DNA of 64,000 nt from Xanthomonas sp. (GCA_018262705.1 JADFDQ010000004.1:150838-214837); one strand, 5' to 3'. Counted from the first letter of the stretch, positions 1 to 9,005 are shown. Notes: generated by a model from the letters alone, not told the origin. Made by a program: numbers and translations.

Positions 1-47
1 TGCAGCGAACGGCCACTGCGGCCGCCCACCCCTTACAGGAGACCGTC

Positions 48-374
48 ATGGATTACGCATTGCTCGTACCAATCACCTTGTTCCTCTGCATCACTTATGC
101 GATCAAAGCCGTGGTGGATTCCCGCGTGCGCAAGCAACTGGTCGCCAGCAACGGCGATCCGTCGTTGGTGCGCAGCATTCTGGAAGGCGATGAAACCGCT
201 CGCCGCTTGGCATCGCTGCGCTGGGGCATCACCTTGCTGGCGCTGGCGCTGGGTTTTGGCATCGTGGAGCTGCGCGGCTGGCAGGAAATCACCCCCGGCG
301 TGATCGCGGTGCTGGTGGGCGCGCTGGGGCTGGGCAATCTGGCCTTCTTCGCGGTGTCGCGCAAACTGCGCTGA
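48..374 (+). CDS. Small membrane protein of unknown function
   Basis: Unrecognised 108-residue protein. It has a hydrophobic N-terminus (about residues 3-20), a charged middle rich in Arg/Asp/Glu, and two further hydrophobic segments (about 58-75 and 82-102), so it is probably an inner-membrane protein with three helices. The ATG at 48 follows a good ribosome binding site (AGGAGA at about 38-43). Its stop lies 45 bp before the DUF3297 gene on the same strand. No catalytic motif is visible. It could be a small accessory membrane protein; function is not inferred. Confidence 0.7.
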   Translation: MDYALLVPITLFLCITYAIKAVVDSRVRKQLVASNGDPSLVRSILEGDETARRLASLRWGITLLALALGFGIVELRGWQEITPGVIAVLVGALGLGNLAFFAVSRKLR

Positions 375-419
375 GCCGCACCGGGTATGCTGTCGGCCCC
401 GAACGCCGGCAGCATGGCC

Positions 420-692
420 ATGTCCGATACCAATACCCCGCCCGACCGCCTGTCCAATGACGCGCGCAGCAAATTTCACGACGCCGCGTTGCTGGAGCGC
501 GGGATCGGCATCCGTTTCAATGGCGCCGAGCGCACCAATGTCGAGGAGTACTGCATCAGCGAAGGCTGGATCCGCGTGCAGGCGGGGCGCTCACTGGACC
601 GCCGTGGCATGCCGATGACGCTCAAGATCAGAGGCAAAGTCGAAGCATGGTTCAAAGATGCCGAAGAAGAAAACGAAACGCCGGCTGACTGA
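420..692 (+). CDS. DUF3297 family protein
   Basis: A 90-residue soluble protein matching my memory of the DUF3297 family: the N-terminal 'PPDRLSNDARS' stretch, then 'RGIGIRFNG', 'VEEYCISEGWIRV' and a C-terminal basic 'IRGKVEAWF' segment, ending in an acidic tail. The family is widespread in proteobacteria, sometimes loosely labelled glutathione-peroxidase-like, with no established reaction. The reading frame is open from an ATG at 387, but family members begin at the MSDTN-like sequence, so the ATG at 420 is preferred; ATG 414 is also possible and neither has a strong ribosome binding site. Confidence 0.75.
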   Translation: MSDTNTPPDRLSNDARSKFHDAALLERGIGIRFNGAERTNVEEYCISEGWIRVQAGRSLDRRGMPMTLKIRGKVEAWFKDAEEENETPAD

Positions 693-764
693 ACCGGCAG
701 CGTTCAGCCTGCGGTGCGCAATCGCTCGGCACACTGTCGCCAGTCCCCATTCGCGAGGTGCGTC

Positions 765-1322
765 ATGTCGATCCGGTTGCCTCGTTTCTTGCTGGCCCTG
801 ATCCTGGCCGCTGGCACCGCCTGCGCCGGCACGGCGGGGATGCTCGCCCCCGATGCTGCGCGCGCCCTGCCCGGCAACGATCCGGTCAGCGTGTCCTGGA
901 GCGACCCGTCGAAGTTCACCGAATTCACCACGAGCGGCAATCCGCGGGCTTCGGCGCAGGGCGACTGGCTGGTCCAGCTGGCAACCTACATGCGCAAGCA
1001 GGCCGACAAACGGCTGGAGCCGGGCAACCGCCTCGAACTTACCATTCTCGACATCCAGCGCGCCGGACGCTACGAGCCGTGGCGCGGGCTTTCCAGCCAG
1101 GACATGCGGGTGATCCGCATGAACTATCCGCCGTTCATGGTGGTGAAATTCCGCGAGCTCGATGCCAATGGCAAGGTGGTTGCCGAGGGCGAGCGCAGGA
1201 TCACCGATCCGTCCTTCATGGTCGGCTCCAGCACCATCAACGACACCGATCCGCTGCGCTACGAGAAGCGCATGATCGACAGCTGGCTGCGGCGGGAATT
1301 TATCCGCGCCGCCGCACGTTGA
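765..1322 (+). CDS. DUF3016 domain-containing exported protein
   Basis: A 185-residue protein with a signal peptide (basic start, hydrophobic residues about 7-22, Ala/Gly-rich cleavage region). The mature part carries the DUF3016 pattern: an early 'VSVSWSDPSKFTEF' block, an 'ILDIQRAGRYEPW' block, and a C-terminal 'RYEKRMIDSWLRREF' block. The family is periplasmic or surface-exposed in xanthomonads and has no assigned function. The ATG at 765 is chosen because GAGGTG (755-760) precedes it; the frame is open from 714 but that start would destroy the signal peptide. Confidence 0.75.
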   Translation: MSIRLPRFLLALILAAGTACAGTAGMLAPDAARALPGNDPVSVSWSDPSKFTEFTTSGNPRASAQGDWLVQLATYMRKQADKRLEPGNRLELTILDIQRAGRYEPWRGLSSQDMRVIRMNYPPFMVVKFRELDANGKVVAEGERRITDPSFMVGSSTINDTDPLRYEKRMIDSWLRREFIRAAAR

Positions 1323-1344
1323 GTTGATCCAACATTGCGACGAC

Positions 1345-1365
1345 AAGGCCACCTGCGGGTGGCTT
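1345..1365 (+). terminator. Candidate terminator hairpin after the DUF3016 gene
   Basis: GCCACC (1348-1353), loop TGCG, GGTGGC (1358-1363), then CTTCGTTG. The stem is short and the T-run weak, so this is a modest candidate. The rest of 1366-1500 shows no gene. Confidence 0.35.
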
Positions 1366-1500
1366 CGTTGTTTCGTGGCCACAGGTCATGCCCATGCGAC
1401 CCGCTTTCATCGGCGGTAGCTGGGGCTTTGTCGCAACCCGACTTCCCCCGTGGGTTTGCGCGACTATGCTCACTGCCATTGCCCCAAGCCTGCCACCACC

Positions 1501-2748
1501 ATGTTCAAGCGCCTGTTCTTCCTCCTGCGCATCGCCACTGCCTGGGGCCTGGCGGTCTCACTGGCCATCGGCCTGTATTCCAGCCTGCCGCTGATCGGTG
1601 ACTTCGAGCTGCCGGCGCTGCTGTTCGGCTTCGGCACCATGGCGCTGGTGATCGCCGGCGCGTTCTCGCACTTGCATCGGGTCCGACTGGTCGCCGGTCG
1701 GATCGACAACGAAACGCTCGACAACCGCCAGAAGCGGCTGATCGAAATTCCGCTGGAAGCGGGCGAAGCCTTCGATCTGGTCGAAGCCGCGATCCGCGAG
1801 CTTCCTGGCGTGTCGGACGTTCGCAGCGCGCGCGACAGCCTGCAAGTGCGCGCCAAGGTGACCCGCCCGCACCTGTATGGCGAACCGCCGCTGCGGCGCT
1901 GGAACCCACTGCTGTGGTTCGCGCCGGAGCACAACCAGTTGCAGGCCACGGTGCTGCCTGCCGGCGACAGTGGCCGCGTCACCCTGATCTGCGAACCGGA
2001 AAGCCCGGCGTGGAGTGACTGGTTCCTGGTCGACGACGGCACCAATTTCGAGAACGCCGAGGCCATCTCACGCGCGATCACCCGTCGCATCGGCGAGCGT
2101 CGCCGCAGCGAACAGGCCAACGCGACGCAGACCGCCACCGAAAAGGAACTCAGCGAAGCCAAGCTGCACCTGCTGCACGCCCAGGTCGAGCCGCACTTTC
2201 TTTACAACACCCTGGCCAGCGCACAGCTGCTGACCCGCAGCGACCCGGCTCGCGCCGAGGCCATGCTCGGCCATCTGATCCAGTACCTGCGCCGTTCGCT
2301 GCCCAACGCCGAGGACGAGATGTCCACCCTCGGCACCGAGCTGGAACGGGCGCTGGCCTATCTGGAAATCCTGAAGATCCGCATGGGCGATCGTCTCGAA
2401 GTGCAGACCGGCATCCCCGAAGATCTGCGGGCAACGCCGCTGCCGGCAATGATGTTGCAGACTCTGGTGGAAAACGCGATCAAGCACGGCCTCGAGCCGC
2501 GTACCGGCGGCGGCACGATCTGGCTGCGCGCACGTCGCGACGGTGCCGACGTGGCAGTGACGGTGGCCGACGACGGCGTTGGCTTCAACAGCAAGACCAG
2601 CGGCACCGGGATCGGCCTGAAGAACGTGCGTGAACGCTTGCGCCTGCGCTACAACGGCGCAGCTACCCTGTCGGTGGCGGCCAACTTCCCGCGCGGCGTC
2701 GCCGCCACCTTGATCGTCCCGGCCCCTGGAGCATCCGACCATGAATGA
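1501..2748 (+). CDS. LytS/AlgZ-type sensor histidine kinase
   Basis: Membrane sensor kinase of the His_kinase (PF06580) class, which phosphorylates a LytTR response regulator. Two transmembrane helices lie at about residues 5-25 and 30-55, followed by a cytoplasmic region of unknown fold (about 60-215). The phosphoacceptor is H232 in 'VEPHFLYN'; the ATP-binding N box is 'LVENAIKHG' (about residue 322), and glycine-rich ATPase motifs 'DDGVGF' and 'GTGIGLKNVRERL' follow. ATG 1501 is preferred over an upstream in-frame start at 1450 because it places the first helix at the N-terminus. The stop overlaps the regulator gene by 8 bp, so the two are translationally coupled. Confidence 0.88.
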   Translation: MFKRLFFLLRIATAWGLAVSLAIGLYSSLPLIGDFELPALLFGFGTMALVIAGAFSHLHRVRLVAGRIDNETLDNRQKRLIEIPLEAGEAFDLVEAAIRELPGVSDVRSARDSLQVRAKVTRPHLYGEPPLRRWNPLLWFAPEHNQLQATVLPAGDSGRVTLICEPESPAWSDWFLVDDGTNFENAEAISRAITRRIGERRRSEQANATQTATEKELSEAKLHLLHAQVEPHFLYNTLASAQLLTRSDPARAEAMLGHLIQYLRRSLPNAEDEMSTLGTELERALAYLEILKIRMGDRLEVQTGIPEDLRATPLPAMMLQTLVENAIKHGLEPRTGGGTIWLRARRDGADVAVTVADDGVGFNSKTSGTGIGLKNVRERLRLRYNGAATLSVAANFPRGVAATLIVPAPGASDHE

Positions 2749-3514
2749 CACCGCCACCTGCATCGTCGCCGAGGACGAAGCCCTGTTGCGGCAGGCGCTG
2801 GTGGCCGAGCTTGCGCGGGCCTGGCCTGCGCTGCGAATCGTCGCCGAATGCGAGGACGGCGCCAGCGCGGTGGACGCACTGGCCGAACACCAGCCCGACG
2901 TCGCCTTCCTCGACATCCGCATGCCCGGCCTGACCGGCCTGGAGGTCGCCGCCGCCGCCGCCGAAGCCAGCCCGCGCACCCGCATCGTGTTCGTCACCGC
3001 TTACGACCAATACGCCATCGACGCCTTCGATCGTGGCGCGATTGATTACCTGCTCAAGCCGGTCAAGCCGGAACGCTTGGACGCCACCGTCGCCCGCCTG
3101 CAAGCCCGCGACGCACTGCCGGATGCGGTTGCGCTGGCGGCCTTGCTCGACAAATTGGGCGCGTTGCCGCAGCAGGCTACGGCTGACGAACCGCTGACCT
3201 GGCTGACCGCCAGCGCCGGTCGCGAAACCCGGCTGATCCTGATCGATGACGTGCTGTATTTCCGCGCCGAGCAGAAATACACCACGGTGATGACCGCCGA
3301 CGGCGAAGCGCTGCTGCGCAGCTCCCTGCGCGAATTATTGCCACGACTGGATGGCAACACCTTCAAGCAGATCCATCGTTCCACCATCGTCAATATCAAG
3401 GCCATCGCCGGGATCACCCGTGACGACAGCGGGCGCGGCACGGTGCGGCTCAAGCAGCGTCCGGAAACCCTGACGGTTAGCCAGCCGTTCATGACCTTGT
3501 TCAAGCACATGTGA
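2741..3514 (+). CDS. LytTR family response regulator
   Basis: Two-domain transcription factor of 257 residues. The receiver domain (about 6-125) has the acidic pair E11/D12, phosphoacceptor D58 in 'FLDIRMPG', a conserved Thr in 'FVTAYD' and Lys in 'LLKPVKPERL'. A linker leads to a LytTR DNA-binding domain (about 150-257) with 'VLYFRAEQKYTTV' and 'FKQIHRSTIVN' blocks. The partner is the kinase whose gene it overlaps. AlgR/LytR relatives control surface and exopolysaccharide genes, but the targets here cannot be told from sequence. Confidence 0.9.
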   Translation: MNDTATCIVAEDEALLRQALVAELARAWPALRIVAECEDGASAVDALAEHQPDVAFLDIRMPGLTGLEVAAAAAEASPRTRIVFVTAYDQYAIDAFDRGAIDYLLKPVKPERLDATVARLQARDALPDAVALAALLDKLGALPQQATADEPLTWLTASAGRETRLILIDDVLYFRAEQKYTTVMTADGEALLRSSLRELLPRLDGNTFKQIHRSTIVNIKAIAGITRDDSGRGTVRLKQRPETLTVSQPFMTLFKHM

Positions 3515-3840
3515 AACTTTCATCGCTGCCTGAGCGCATGCGCCGCTGTCTTGTTTCGCCGTTGCCATGGCTCAATGAGCTGCCTCGCCTGTGCGTGGCT
3601 GGCGCGCCAGTCGAATGACGGCATCCTCGGGTTGCCGTTCGGGGACTTGGTGCACGGGCCGTTAGCGCTGCTGGATTGGCCGGAGTCGGTACGCAGCGAG
3701 ATCAGACTCCATCGGCTGTCACTCCACGGTGACCGGCTGGTGGCCGGTCTCGAAGTGCTGCATCCCCGGCGAATTTCGCTGGATGCAGCCTTCGAGACTT
3801 CCATTCCGGAGTTTGCCGCCGCGGCCGCTGCAAGCACGAT
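3515..3840. other. Gene-poor interval of 326 bp
   Basis: No confident gene. An open frame on the plus strand (3551-3916, possible ATG at 3575) encodes a Leu/Arg-rich stretch with no recognisable motif and no ribosome binding site, and it runs antisense into the small gene at 3841-4035. It may be a remnant of a lost gene. Base composition is visibly less GC-rich than in the neighbouring genes. Confidence 0.4.
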
Positions 3841-4035
3841 TCAGCGACAGCAGAACTGCGAACGCTGGCCGGTGAGGCCGTCTCGAGCATTGGCATATCC
3901 GCTGCTGTGGCCATAGCCGAGGCCAAACACACGCTGGCCGTCGATGCTGGGAAGGAAGGAATCGGGGCGGTTGCGCAGCCGTTGCCGGGTCAGTTCGGTG
4001 CGGGACTTCGTGCGGGTCTGGGTCTGGACGTTCAT
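3841..4035 (-). CDS. Small hypothetical protein behind a dyad operator
   Basis: Predicted 64-residue basic protein, Thr/Arg/Gln-rich at the N-terminus and Gly/Ser-rich in the middle, ending in 'FCCR'. It is not recognised. Support comes from context: the ATG (complement of 4033-4035) has a good ribosome binding site (GGAGA five bases upstream), and 16 bp beyond that sits a near-perfect 30-bp dyad (4052-4081). The region is poorer in GC than its neighbours, so the ORF could be a fragment of an acquired element. It lies 175 bp downstream of the RND permease on the same strand but appears to have its own control region. Confidence 0.45.
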   Translation of the reverse strand: MNVQTQTRTKSRTELTRQRLRNRPDSFLPSIDGQRVFGLGYGHSSGYANARDGLTGQRSQFCCR

Positions 4036-4051
4036 GGCGATCTCCGTTTGT

Positions 4052-4081
4052 TGTGGTGTGGTAGTAATGTAGTACACCACA
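4052..4081 (-). promoter_or_regulatory. Dyad operator of GGTG-N16-CACC type
   Basis: The 8-bp arms TGTGGTGT (4052-4059) and ACACCACA (4074-4081) are perfect complements around a 14-bp AT-richer spacer with further TA/TA symmetry. The core fits GGTG-N16-CACC, a form I associate with YtrA-subfamily GntR repressors in xanthomonads (from memory). It lies just upstream of the small gene starting at 4035, in a position to cover its promoter. No GntR gene is in the window. Confidence 0.55.
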
Positions 4082-4210
4082 CACAGCAATCACCCTGCCA
4101 GAAGTCACGATTCTTGATTTTAACGCAATCTGTTCATTCGACATTCATAATTTAGCCGGCCTGAGGTCTGGATCGCCCCTCGCTGCGTCACTCCCGGTTT
4201 TCGGTCTTGC

Positions 4211-7200
4211 TCAGGCGTGCCCGCCCGCCTCCGGCGTCTGCGCTTCCAGCGTCTCAAGCTCGTGCGCCAACGCCTCGGGCGAATGCGTGTACTTGGCCAG
4301 GCGCGCATAGAACGCCGGCACCACGAACAGCGACAGCAGGGTCGAGAAGGACACGCCGAACACGATGACTATGCCGATCGTGGCGCGGCTGGCCGAACCC
4401 GGCCCGCCGAAGATCACCAGCGGCAGCGCGCCCATCACGGTGGCGATCGAGGTCATCAGGATCGGCCGCAGGCGGATCGCCGACGCTTCGACGATGGCCG
4501 CGTGGATGCTGCGCCCGGCATCGCGCAACTGGTTGGCGAACTCCACGATCAGGATGCCGTTCTTTGCCGCAAGCCCCACCAGCATCACGATGCCGATCTG
4601 CGAGAACAGGTTCAGCGTGCCGTGCGTCAGCCATAGCCCGAGCAGCGCGCCGAGCACGCCCAGCGGCACCGTGAGCATGATCACCAGCGGGTGCAGGAAG
4701 CTTTCGAACTGCGCCGCCAGCGCCAGATAGACGATCAGCAGCGCCAGCGCGAAGGTCACCAGCACCTCACCGCCGGACTGCTGCAGCTCGCGCGATTCGC
4801 CCTTCCAGCTGACCTGCGCGTAGTCCGGAAGGTTCTCGCGCACGGTCTGTTGCGCCCAGTTGACCGCCTCTCCCAGAGGGTAGTCGGGCGCCAGCCGCGC
4901 GCTGAGGGTGATCGAGCGCAATCGGTTGAAGCGATTGAGCGTGCCGGGCTCGGCGATTTCGTGCAGGGTCACCAGATTCGACAGCGGCACCAGTCCGTCG
5001 CGGCCGCGCACCTGCAGCGATTCCAGCGCGGCGACCGAATTGCGCCCGCTGCGGTCGGCCTGCAGCACGACGTCGTATTCCTCGCCGTTGTCGACAAAGG
5101 TGGTGGCACGAATCCCACCCATCATTGTTTCCAGCGTATGGCCGATGTCGGTTGCCGACACGCCAAGATCGGCCGCACGCTGGCGATCGATCACCACCCG
5201 CATCTGCGGGCGGGTTTCCTTGTAGTCGGAATCGGCACCGACCAGGCCGGGGTTTTCGGCCATTTTCGCCAGCATGATGTCGCGCCAGCGCGCCAGCTCC
5301 TTGTAGTCGGGCCCGCCCAGCACCAGCTGGAACGGTTGCCCGCGGCTGCGCACCAGCCCGCCGCCGACCATGGTGCGCACCTTGACGCCGGTCAATCCGG
5401 AAAATTTGCGCTCCAGCTCACTGGCCAATTCGGCCGTGCTCTTGTCGCGCTTGTCCCAGGGCTGCAGGAAGATCATTCCGCGCCCGGTGTGCATCTCTTC
5501 GCTGGCACCATAGCTGCCCGGTACGCGCGGATTGGCACGCAGGATCGGCTTGTCGGGGCCGGTTTCGGCGGCAAGAATGGCCTCGACCTTTTTCATCTGC
5601 GCCACGGTGTAGTCGTAGCCGGCACCTTCCGGGCCATCCATCGACAGCATGAACGAACCGCGGTCTTCCGCCGGCGCCAGCTCGCTGGGCAATGTCTTGA
5701 ACAGCGCCAGCAGACCGACCAATGCGACCAGCATCAGCACGCCGAATAGCCCGACGCGGTGGACGTTGCGATCCAGCAGCCGCCGGTAGCCGCCGGCCAG
5801 CGCCTGAAAACGCGCATTGAGCCAGGCGCTGACGCGGTTTTCGTGAACCGCGTGTGGCCCGCTGTGCGGACGCAGCAGCTTGGAGGCCAGCATCGGCGTC
5901 AGCGTCAACGCCACGAAGGCGGAGATCGCCACCGCCGCCGCCAGCGCCACCGACAATTCTCGAAACAGCCGGCCGGTGTTGCCCTGCAGGAAGCCGACCG
6001 GCAAGAACACGGCGATCAGCACCGCAGTCGTGGCAAGCACTGCGAAGGCCACCTGTTTCGTCCCGCGGCGCGCGGCCACCAGCGCCGGCTCGCCCAGATC
6101 CACGCGGCGCTGGATGTTTTCCACCACCACGATGGCGTCATCGACCACGAGGCCAATGCACAGCACCAGCGCCAGCAGGGTGAGCAGGTTGATCGAAAAC
6201 CCGAAGGCGTACAGCGCGATGAAGGAAGCGATCACGCACACCGGCACCGTCAGCGCCGGGATCAGCGCCGCACGCACACTGCCGAGGAACAGCCAGATCA
6301 CCAGCAGCACCAGCGCGATGGCCTCCAGCAGGGTTTCATACACGCGCTCGACGGCGGCCGAGATGAAGGTCGTGCTGTCGTAGGCGACGTAGATATCGGT
6401 GCCTTGCGGCAAACCGGATCGGATCCGGTCGGCCTCGGCTTTGGTCTCTTCAGCCACCTCAAGGCTATTGGCGGTCGAGGTCTTGACGATGCCGATGCCC
6501 ATCGCCGGCTCGCCGTTGCTGCGGTAGTAGGCGCGCCGCTCCGAGGACTCCAGCGCCACCCGCGCCACGTCGCCCAGCCGCACCACGTAGCCGTCGCTGC
6601 CTTTGCCCAGCGGCATCTGCGCGAACGATTCCGGCGTGGTGTAGTCGCGCGCCACCCGCAGGATGAAATCGCGGTCGGCCGATTCGATCCGGCCCGCTCC
6701 CAGTTCGACGTTTTCCGCACGCAACGCACGCTCGACGTCGGCGGCGGTCAATCCGCGCGCAGCCAGCTTGTCGCCGTCCAGCCAGACCCGCATGGCATAG
6801 CGCTGGCTGCCGCCGAGAAACACCCGCGCCACTCCCTGCAGGCTGGAAAAACGGTCGACCAGATAGCGCTGTGCATAGTCCGACATCTGCATCTGGTCCA
6901 TGCTGGTCGAACGCAGGTTGAGCCAGATGATCGCGTCGGAATCGGCTTCGACCTTGCTGATCTCGGGCGGACGCGCCTCGTCGGGCATGCGGTCGGCCAC
7001 GCGGCTGACGGCGTTGCGCACGTCGTTCGCCGCCGCTTCGATGTCGCGGCTAGCGTAAAATTCGACGCTGATTCGCGAACTGCCGTTCTGGCTGTTGGAA
7101 TCGATGGTGTTGATGCCCTCGATGCCGGCCAGCGCGTCTTCCAGAGGTTTGGTGACGCGGGTCTCGACCACGCTCGCCGATGCCCCCGGATAATCGACGC

Positions 7201-7342
7201 GCACCGAAACGATCGGCGGGTCGATCGCCGGCAGTTCGCGCAGGGTCAGGCGCAGGAACGACATCACGCCGAGCACGACCAACAGCAGGCTCATCACTGC
7301 GGCCAGCACCGGCCGCTTGATCGAAATGTCCGACAGCCGCAT
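4211..7342 (-). CDS. RND efflux permease, HAE1 family
   Basis: Inner-membrane proton-driven efflux pump of 1043 residues, the usual AcrB/MexB length. Features: first helix about 12-30, large periplasmic loop, helices 2-6 from about 335 with the proton-relay pair in 'GLVVDDAIVVVENI' (about residue 405), a second periplasmic loop, and final helices from about 860. The C-terminal tail is acidic and soluble. The adaptor gene ends 3 bp upstream, so the two form one operon; there is no outer-membrane TolC-like gene beside them, so the channel must come from elsewhere. Substrate is not predictable; the 'RLTLRELPAIDPP' N-terminus resembles the broad multidrug HAE1 branch rather than metal (CzcA) pumps. 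Confidence 0.9.
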   Translation of the reverse strand: MRLSDISIKRPVLAAVMSLLLVVLGVMSFLRLTLRELPAIDPPIVSVRVDYPGASASVVETRVTKPLEDALAGIEGINTIDSNSQNGSSRISVEFYASRDIEAAANDVRNAVSRVADRMPDEARPPEISKVEADSDAIIWLNLRSTSMDQMQMSDYAQRYLVDRFSSLQGVARVFLGGSQRYAMRVWLDGDKLAARGLTAADVERALRAENVELGAGRIESADRDFILRVARDYTTPESFAQMPLGKGSDGYVVRLGDVARVALESSERRAYYRSNGEPAMGIGIVKTSTANSLEVAEETKAEADRIRSGLPQGTDIYVAYDSTTFISAAVERVYETLLEAIALVLLVIWLFLGSVRAALIPALTVPVCVIASFIALYAFGFSINLLTLLALVLCIGLVVDDAIVVVENIQRRVDLGEPALVAARRGTKQVAFAVLATTAVLIAVFLPVGFLQGNTGRLFRELSVALAAAVAISAFVALTLTPMLASKLLRPHSGPHAVHENRVSAWLNARFQALAGGYRRLLDRNVHRVGLFGVLMLVALVGLLALFKTLPSELAPAEDRGSFMLSMDGPEGAGYDYTVAQMKKVEAILAAETGPDKPILRANPRVPGSYGASEEMHTGRGMIFLQPWDKRDKSTAELASELERKFSGLTGVKVRTMVGGGLVRSRGQPFQLVLGGPDYKELARWRDIMLAKMAENPGLVGADSDYKETRPQMRVVIDRQRAADLGVSATDIGHTLETMMGGIRATTFVDNGEEYDVVLQADRSGRNSVAALESLQVRGRDGLVPLSNLVTLHEIAEPGTLNRFNRLRSITLSARLAPDYPLGEAVNWAQQTVRENLPDYAQVSWKGESRELQQSGGEVLVTFALALLIVYLALAAQFESFLHPLVIMLTVPLGVLGALLGLWLTHGTLNLFSQIGIVMLVGLAAKNGILIVEFANQLRDAGRSIHAAIVEASAIRLRPILMTSIATVMGALPLVIFGGPGSASRATIGIVIVFGVSFSTLLSLFVVPAFYARLAKYTHSPEALAHELETLEAQTPEAGGHA

Positions 7343-7345
7343 GGC

Positions 7346-8431
7346 CTAGCGCACCGACCCGGCCGCAGGACGCTGGCCACCTGCGACGGCATCGGCGTTC
7401 ACCGCCATCCCCGGCTGCAGCTTGCCCGTTCCCTCGACCACGATCCGCTCGCCGGGCTTCACGCCGCTTTGCAGCATGACCTTGCCCGGAATCCGGCCGC
7501 CGACCACCACGTCGGCCTTTTCCACGGTGCCGTCAGCTTTCACGCGCCACACGAAGGTTTCACCACCAACCTGCTGAACCGCGATTTCCGGCACCACGAT
7601 GGCTTTGCGGGTGGAACGCACGAGGCTGACGTTGACCAGCATGCCGGGCTTGAGCAGGCGGTCTGGATTGGGGAAATCGCCGCGCACGGTGGCCGCGCGG
7701 GTGTTGCTGTTCAGCCGCGCCGACACCGTCACGACGGTGCCTGAAAAGTTCCGACTCGGCCACGCGCCGACCTGCCCGGTGATCGCCTGTCCCGGCGCGA
7801 CTTCGGCCAGCTCGGTTTCCGGCACCGGGAAATCAACATAGACGCGCGCGATGTCGTCGAGCGTCGCGATCACGGTTCCCGGCGTGACCAGCGCGCCCGG
7901 ACTGACCTGACGGATGCCGAGCACACCGGCAAACGGCGCGCGGATCACGCGGTCGGACAGATTGGCGCGGATCTGCGCGACCTGCGCCTGAGCGGCATCA
8001 CGGCCGGCGCGCGCGGAATCCAGCGCCGACCGCGCCACCAACTGCTGGCCGGCCAACTGACTCATTCGCTGGAACTGCTGCTGGGCATCGGTCAACTGGG
8101 CCTGCGACGAGGCCAGCAGCGCCTGTTGCTGCTGCCCGCTCAGGGTCACCAGCGGCGCGCCGCGGACGACTTCCTGCCCGCTTTCGAAATGGACGCGATC
8201 CACGGTTTCGCTCACCTTGGCAGTGACGGTCACCGCCTCGCGCGCAGCGACCGTGCCCAATGCCTGCAGGGTGTCGATCCATTCCTGTTCCTGCACCCGC
8301 TGCGTTGCGACTGCAGTCGGCCCGCCGCCACGCCCACCAGGGCCGGCAGCGTCCTGCTTGGCGCAGGCAGTCAGCACAAGGACGGCGATGCACAGGAAAG
8401 GTATCGTGAAGCGTCTGATCCGGGAAAGCAT
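7346..8431 (-). CDS. RND efflux periplasmic adaptor lipoprotein
   Basis: Membrane fusion protein linking the permease to an outer-membrane channel. The ATG at 8431 gives a lipoprotein signal peptide with lipobox 'VLTAC' (about residues 19-23); an upstream in-frame TTG at 8458 is less likely. Beta-barrel and lipoyl half-motifs ('VDRVHFESGQEVVRGAPL' and 'RAPFAGVLGI') flank an alpha-hairpin rich in Gln/Ala (about 90-150). Length of 361 residues is normal for the family. It is the first gene of a two-gene operon with the permease at 4211-7342. Confidence 0.88.
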   Translation of the reverse strand: MLSRIRRFTIPFLCIAVLVLTACAKQDAAGPGGRGGGPTAVATQRVQEQEWIDTLQALGTVAAREAVTVTAKVSETVDRVHFESGQEVVRGAPLVTLSGQQQQALLASSQAQLTDAQQQFQRMSQLAGQQLVARSALDSARAGRDAAQAQVAQIRANLSDRVIRAPFAGVLGIRQVSPGALVTPGTVIATLDDIARVYVDFPVPETELAEVAPGQAITGQVGAWPSRNFSGTVVTVSARLNSNTRAATVRGDFPNPDRLLKPGMLVNVSLVRSTRKAIVVPEIAVQQVGGETFVWRVKADGTVEKADVVVGGRIPGKVMLQSGVKPGERIVVEGTGKLQPGMAVNADAVAGGQRPAAGSVR

Positions 8432-8534
8432 GACCCAACTCGCACGAAGAGTCGGCAATTCTACGGGCTGCGGGCACTTCCTTCCCGTGCCATCGGTTTG
8501 GGAGGCGCCATGGCCAGAACATCTGTCAACCGCT

Positions 8535-8891
8535 TCAGCCTATCGCCATCCATGCTGCCAGCGCCACGAGGCCTAGCGCGATCATTACCCAACGCATGGC
8601 ACCGGGCCGGTCTCCCATGACCACGGTCGGTCTGCGGTTGTTCGCCCGCAACGCTGTTCGCATGTCTTGCGCATGGGATCGCTGCTCGTGGTTCCTGGCC
8701 GTCCCGACCTGCGCATCCACCCGCTGCTTTGCGTCAACGTGAACGCCCGAACCGACCTGAGCCGCGATGAAGGCGACGGCATCTTTCAGCGAACCGCCCT
8801 GCGCCTGGCGTGCCAATTTGATCGCCTCGATCTTGTCGCCCCGTACAAGGGCGTCACGGATCCGGGCAGCCAACGCATCATCCATCGCCAT
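8535..8891 (-). CDS. L7/L12-C-terminal-like membrane-anchored protein
   Basis: A 118-residue protein whose N-terminal part (residues about 3-45) resembles the C-terminal domain of ribosomal protein L7/L12 in its 'GDKIEAIKLARQAQGGSLKDAV' pattern, followed by a polar linker and one C-terminal transmembrane helix (about 100-117). Such single-helix proteins occur in Xanthomonadaceae as conserved hypotheticals; a ribosome role is not implied. The ATG at 8891 sits 5 nt after GGAGG; ATG 8885 is an alternative. It is transcribed away from fba and separated from it by a terminator. Confidence 0.65.
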   Translation of the reverse strand: MAMDDALAARIRDALVRGDKIEAIKLARQAQGGSLKDAVAFIAAQVGSGVHVDAKQRVDAQVGTARNHEQRSHAQDMRTALRANNRRPTVVMGDRPGAMRWVMIALGLVALAAWMAIG

Positions 8892-8940
8892 CATTGCCTC
8901 CACGTCAAGCGGGAACCCGCCGTCCTAAGGTAGCTCGAAA

Positions 8941-8971
8941 CGCAAACGCCGGCGCGTGGCCGGCGTTTGCG
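8941..8971 (-). terminator. Terminator downstream of class I aldolase
   Basis: Perfect 12-bp arms CGCAAACGCCGG (8941-8952) and CCGGCGTTTGCG (8960-8971) around a 7-nt loop. Read on the minus strand it follows the fba stop by 34 bp and is trailed by TTTCG. Confidence 0.75.
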
Positions 8972-9005
8972 TGCGCTGCAGTGCTTCGAACGCACCCCTG
9001 ACATT

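Noticed and set aside
3551..3916. 121-residue plus-strand frame after the LytTR gene
   Set aside because: No ribosome binding site or family motif, and it overlaps the small gene at 3841-4035 in antisense; kept only as a gene-poor interval.
5759..7744. 661-residue open frame on the plus strand
   Set aside because: It is antisense to the RND permease and adaptor, His/Arg/Gln-rich, with no motif; long antisense frames are expected in GC-rich DNA.
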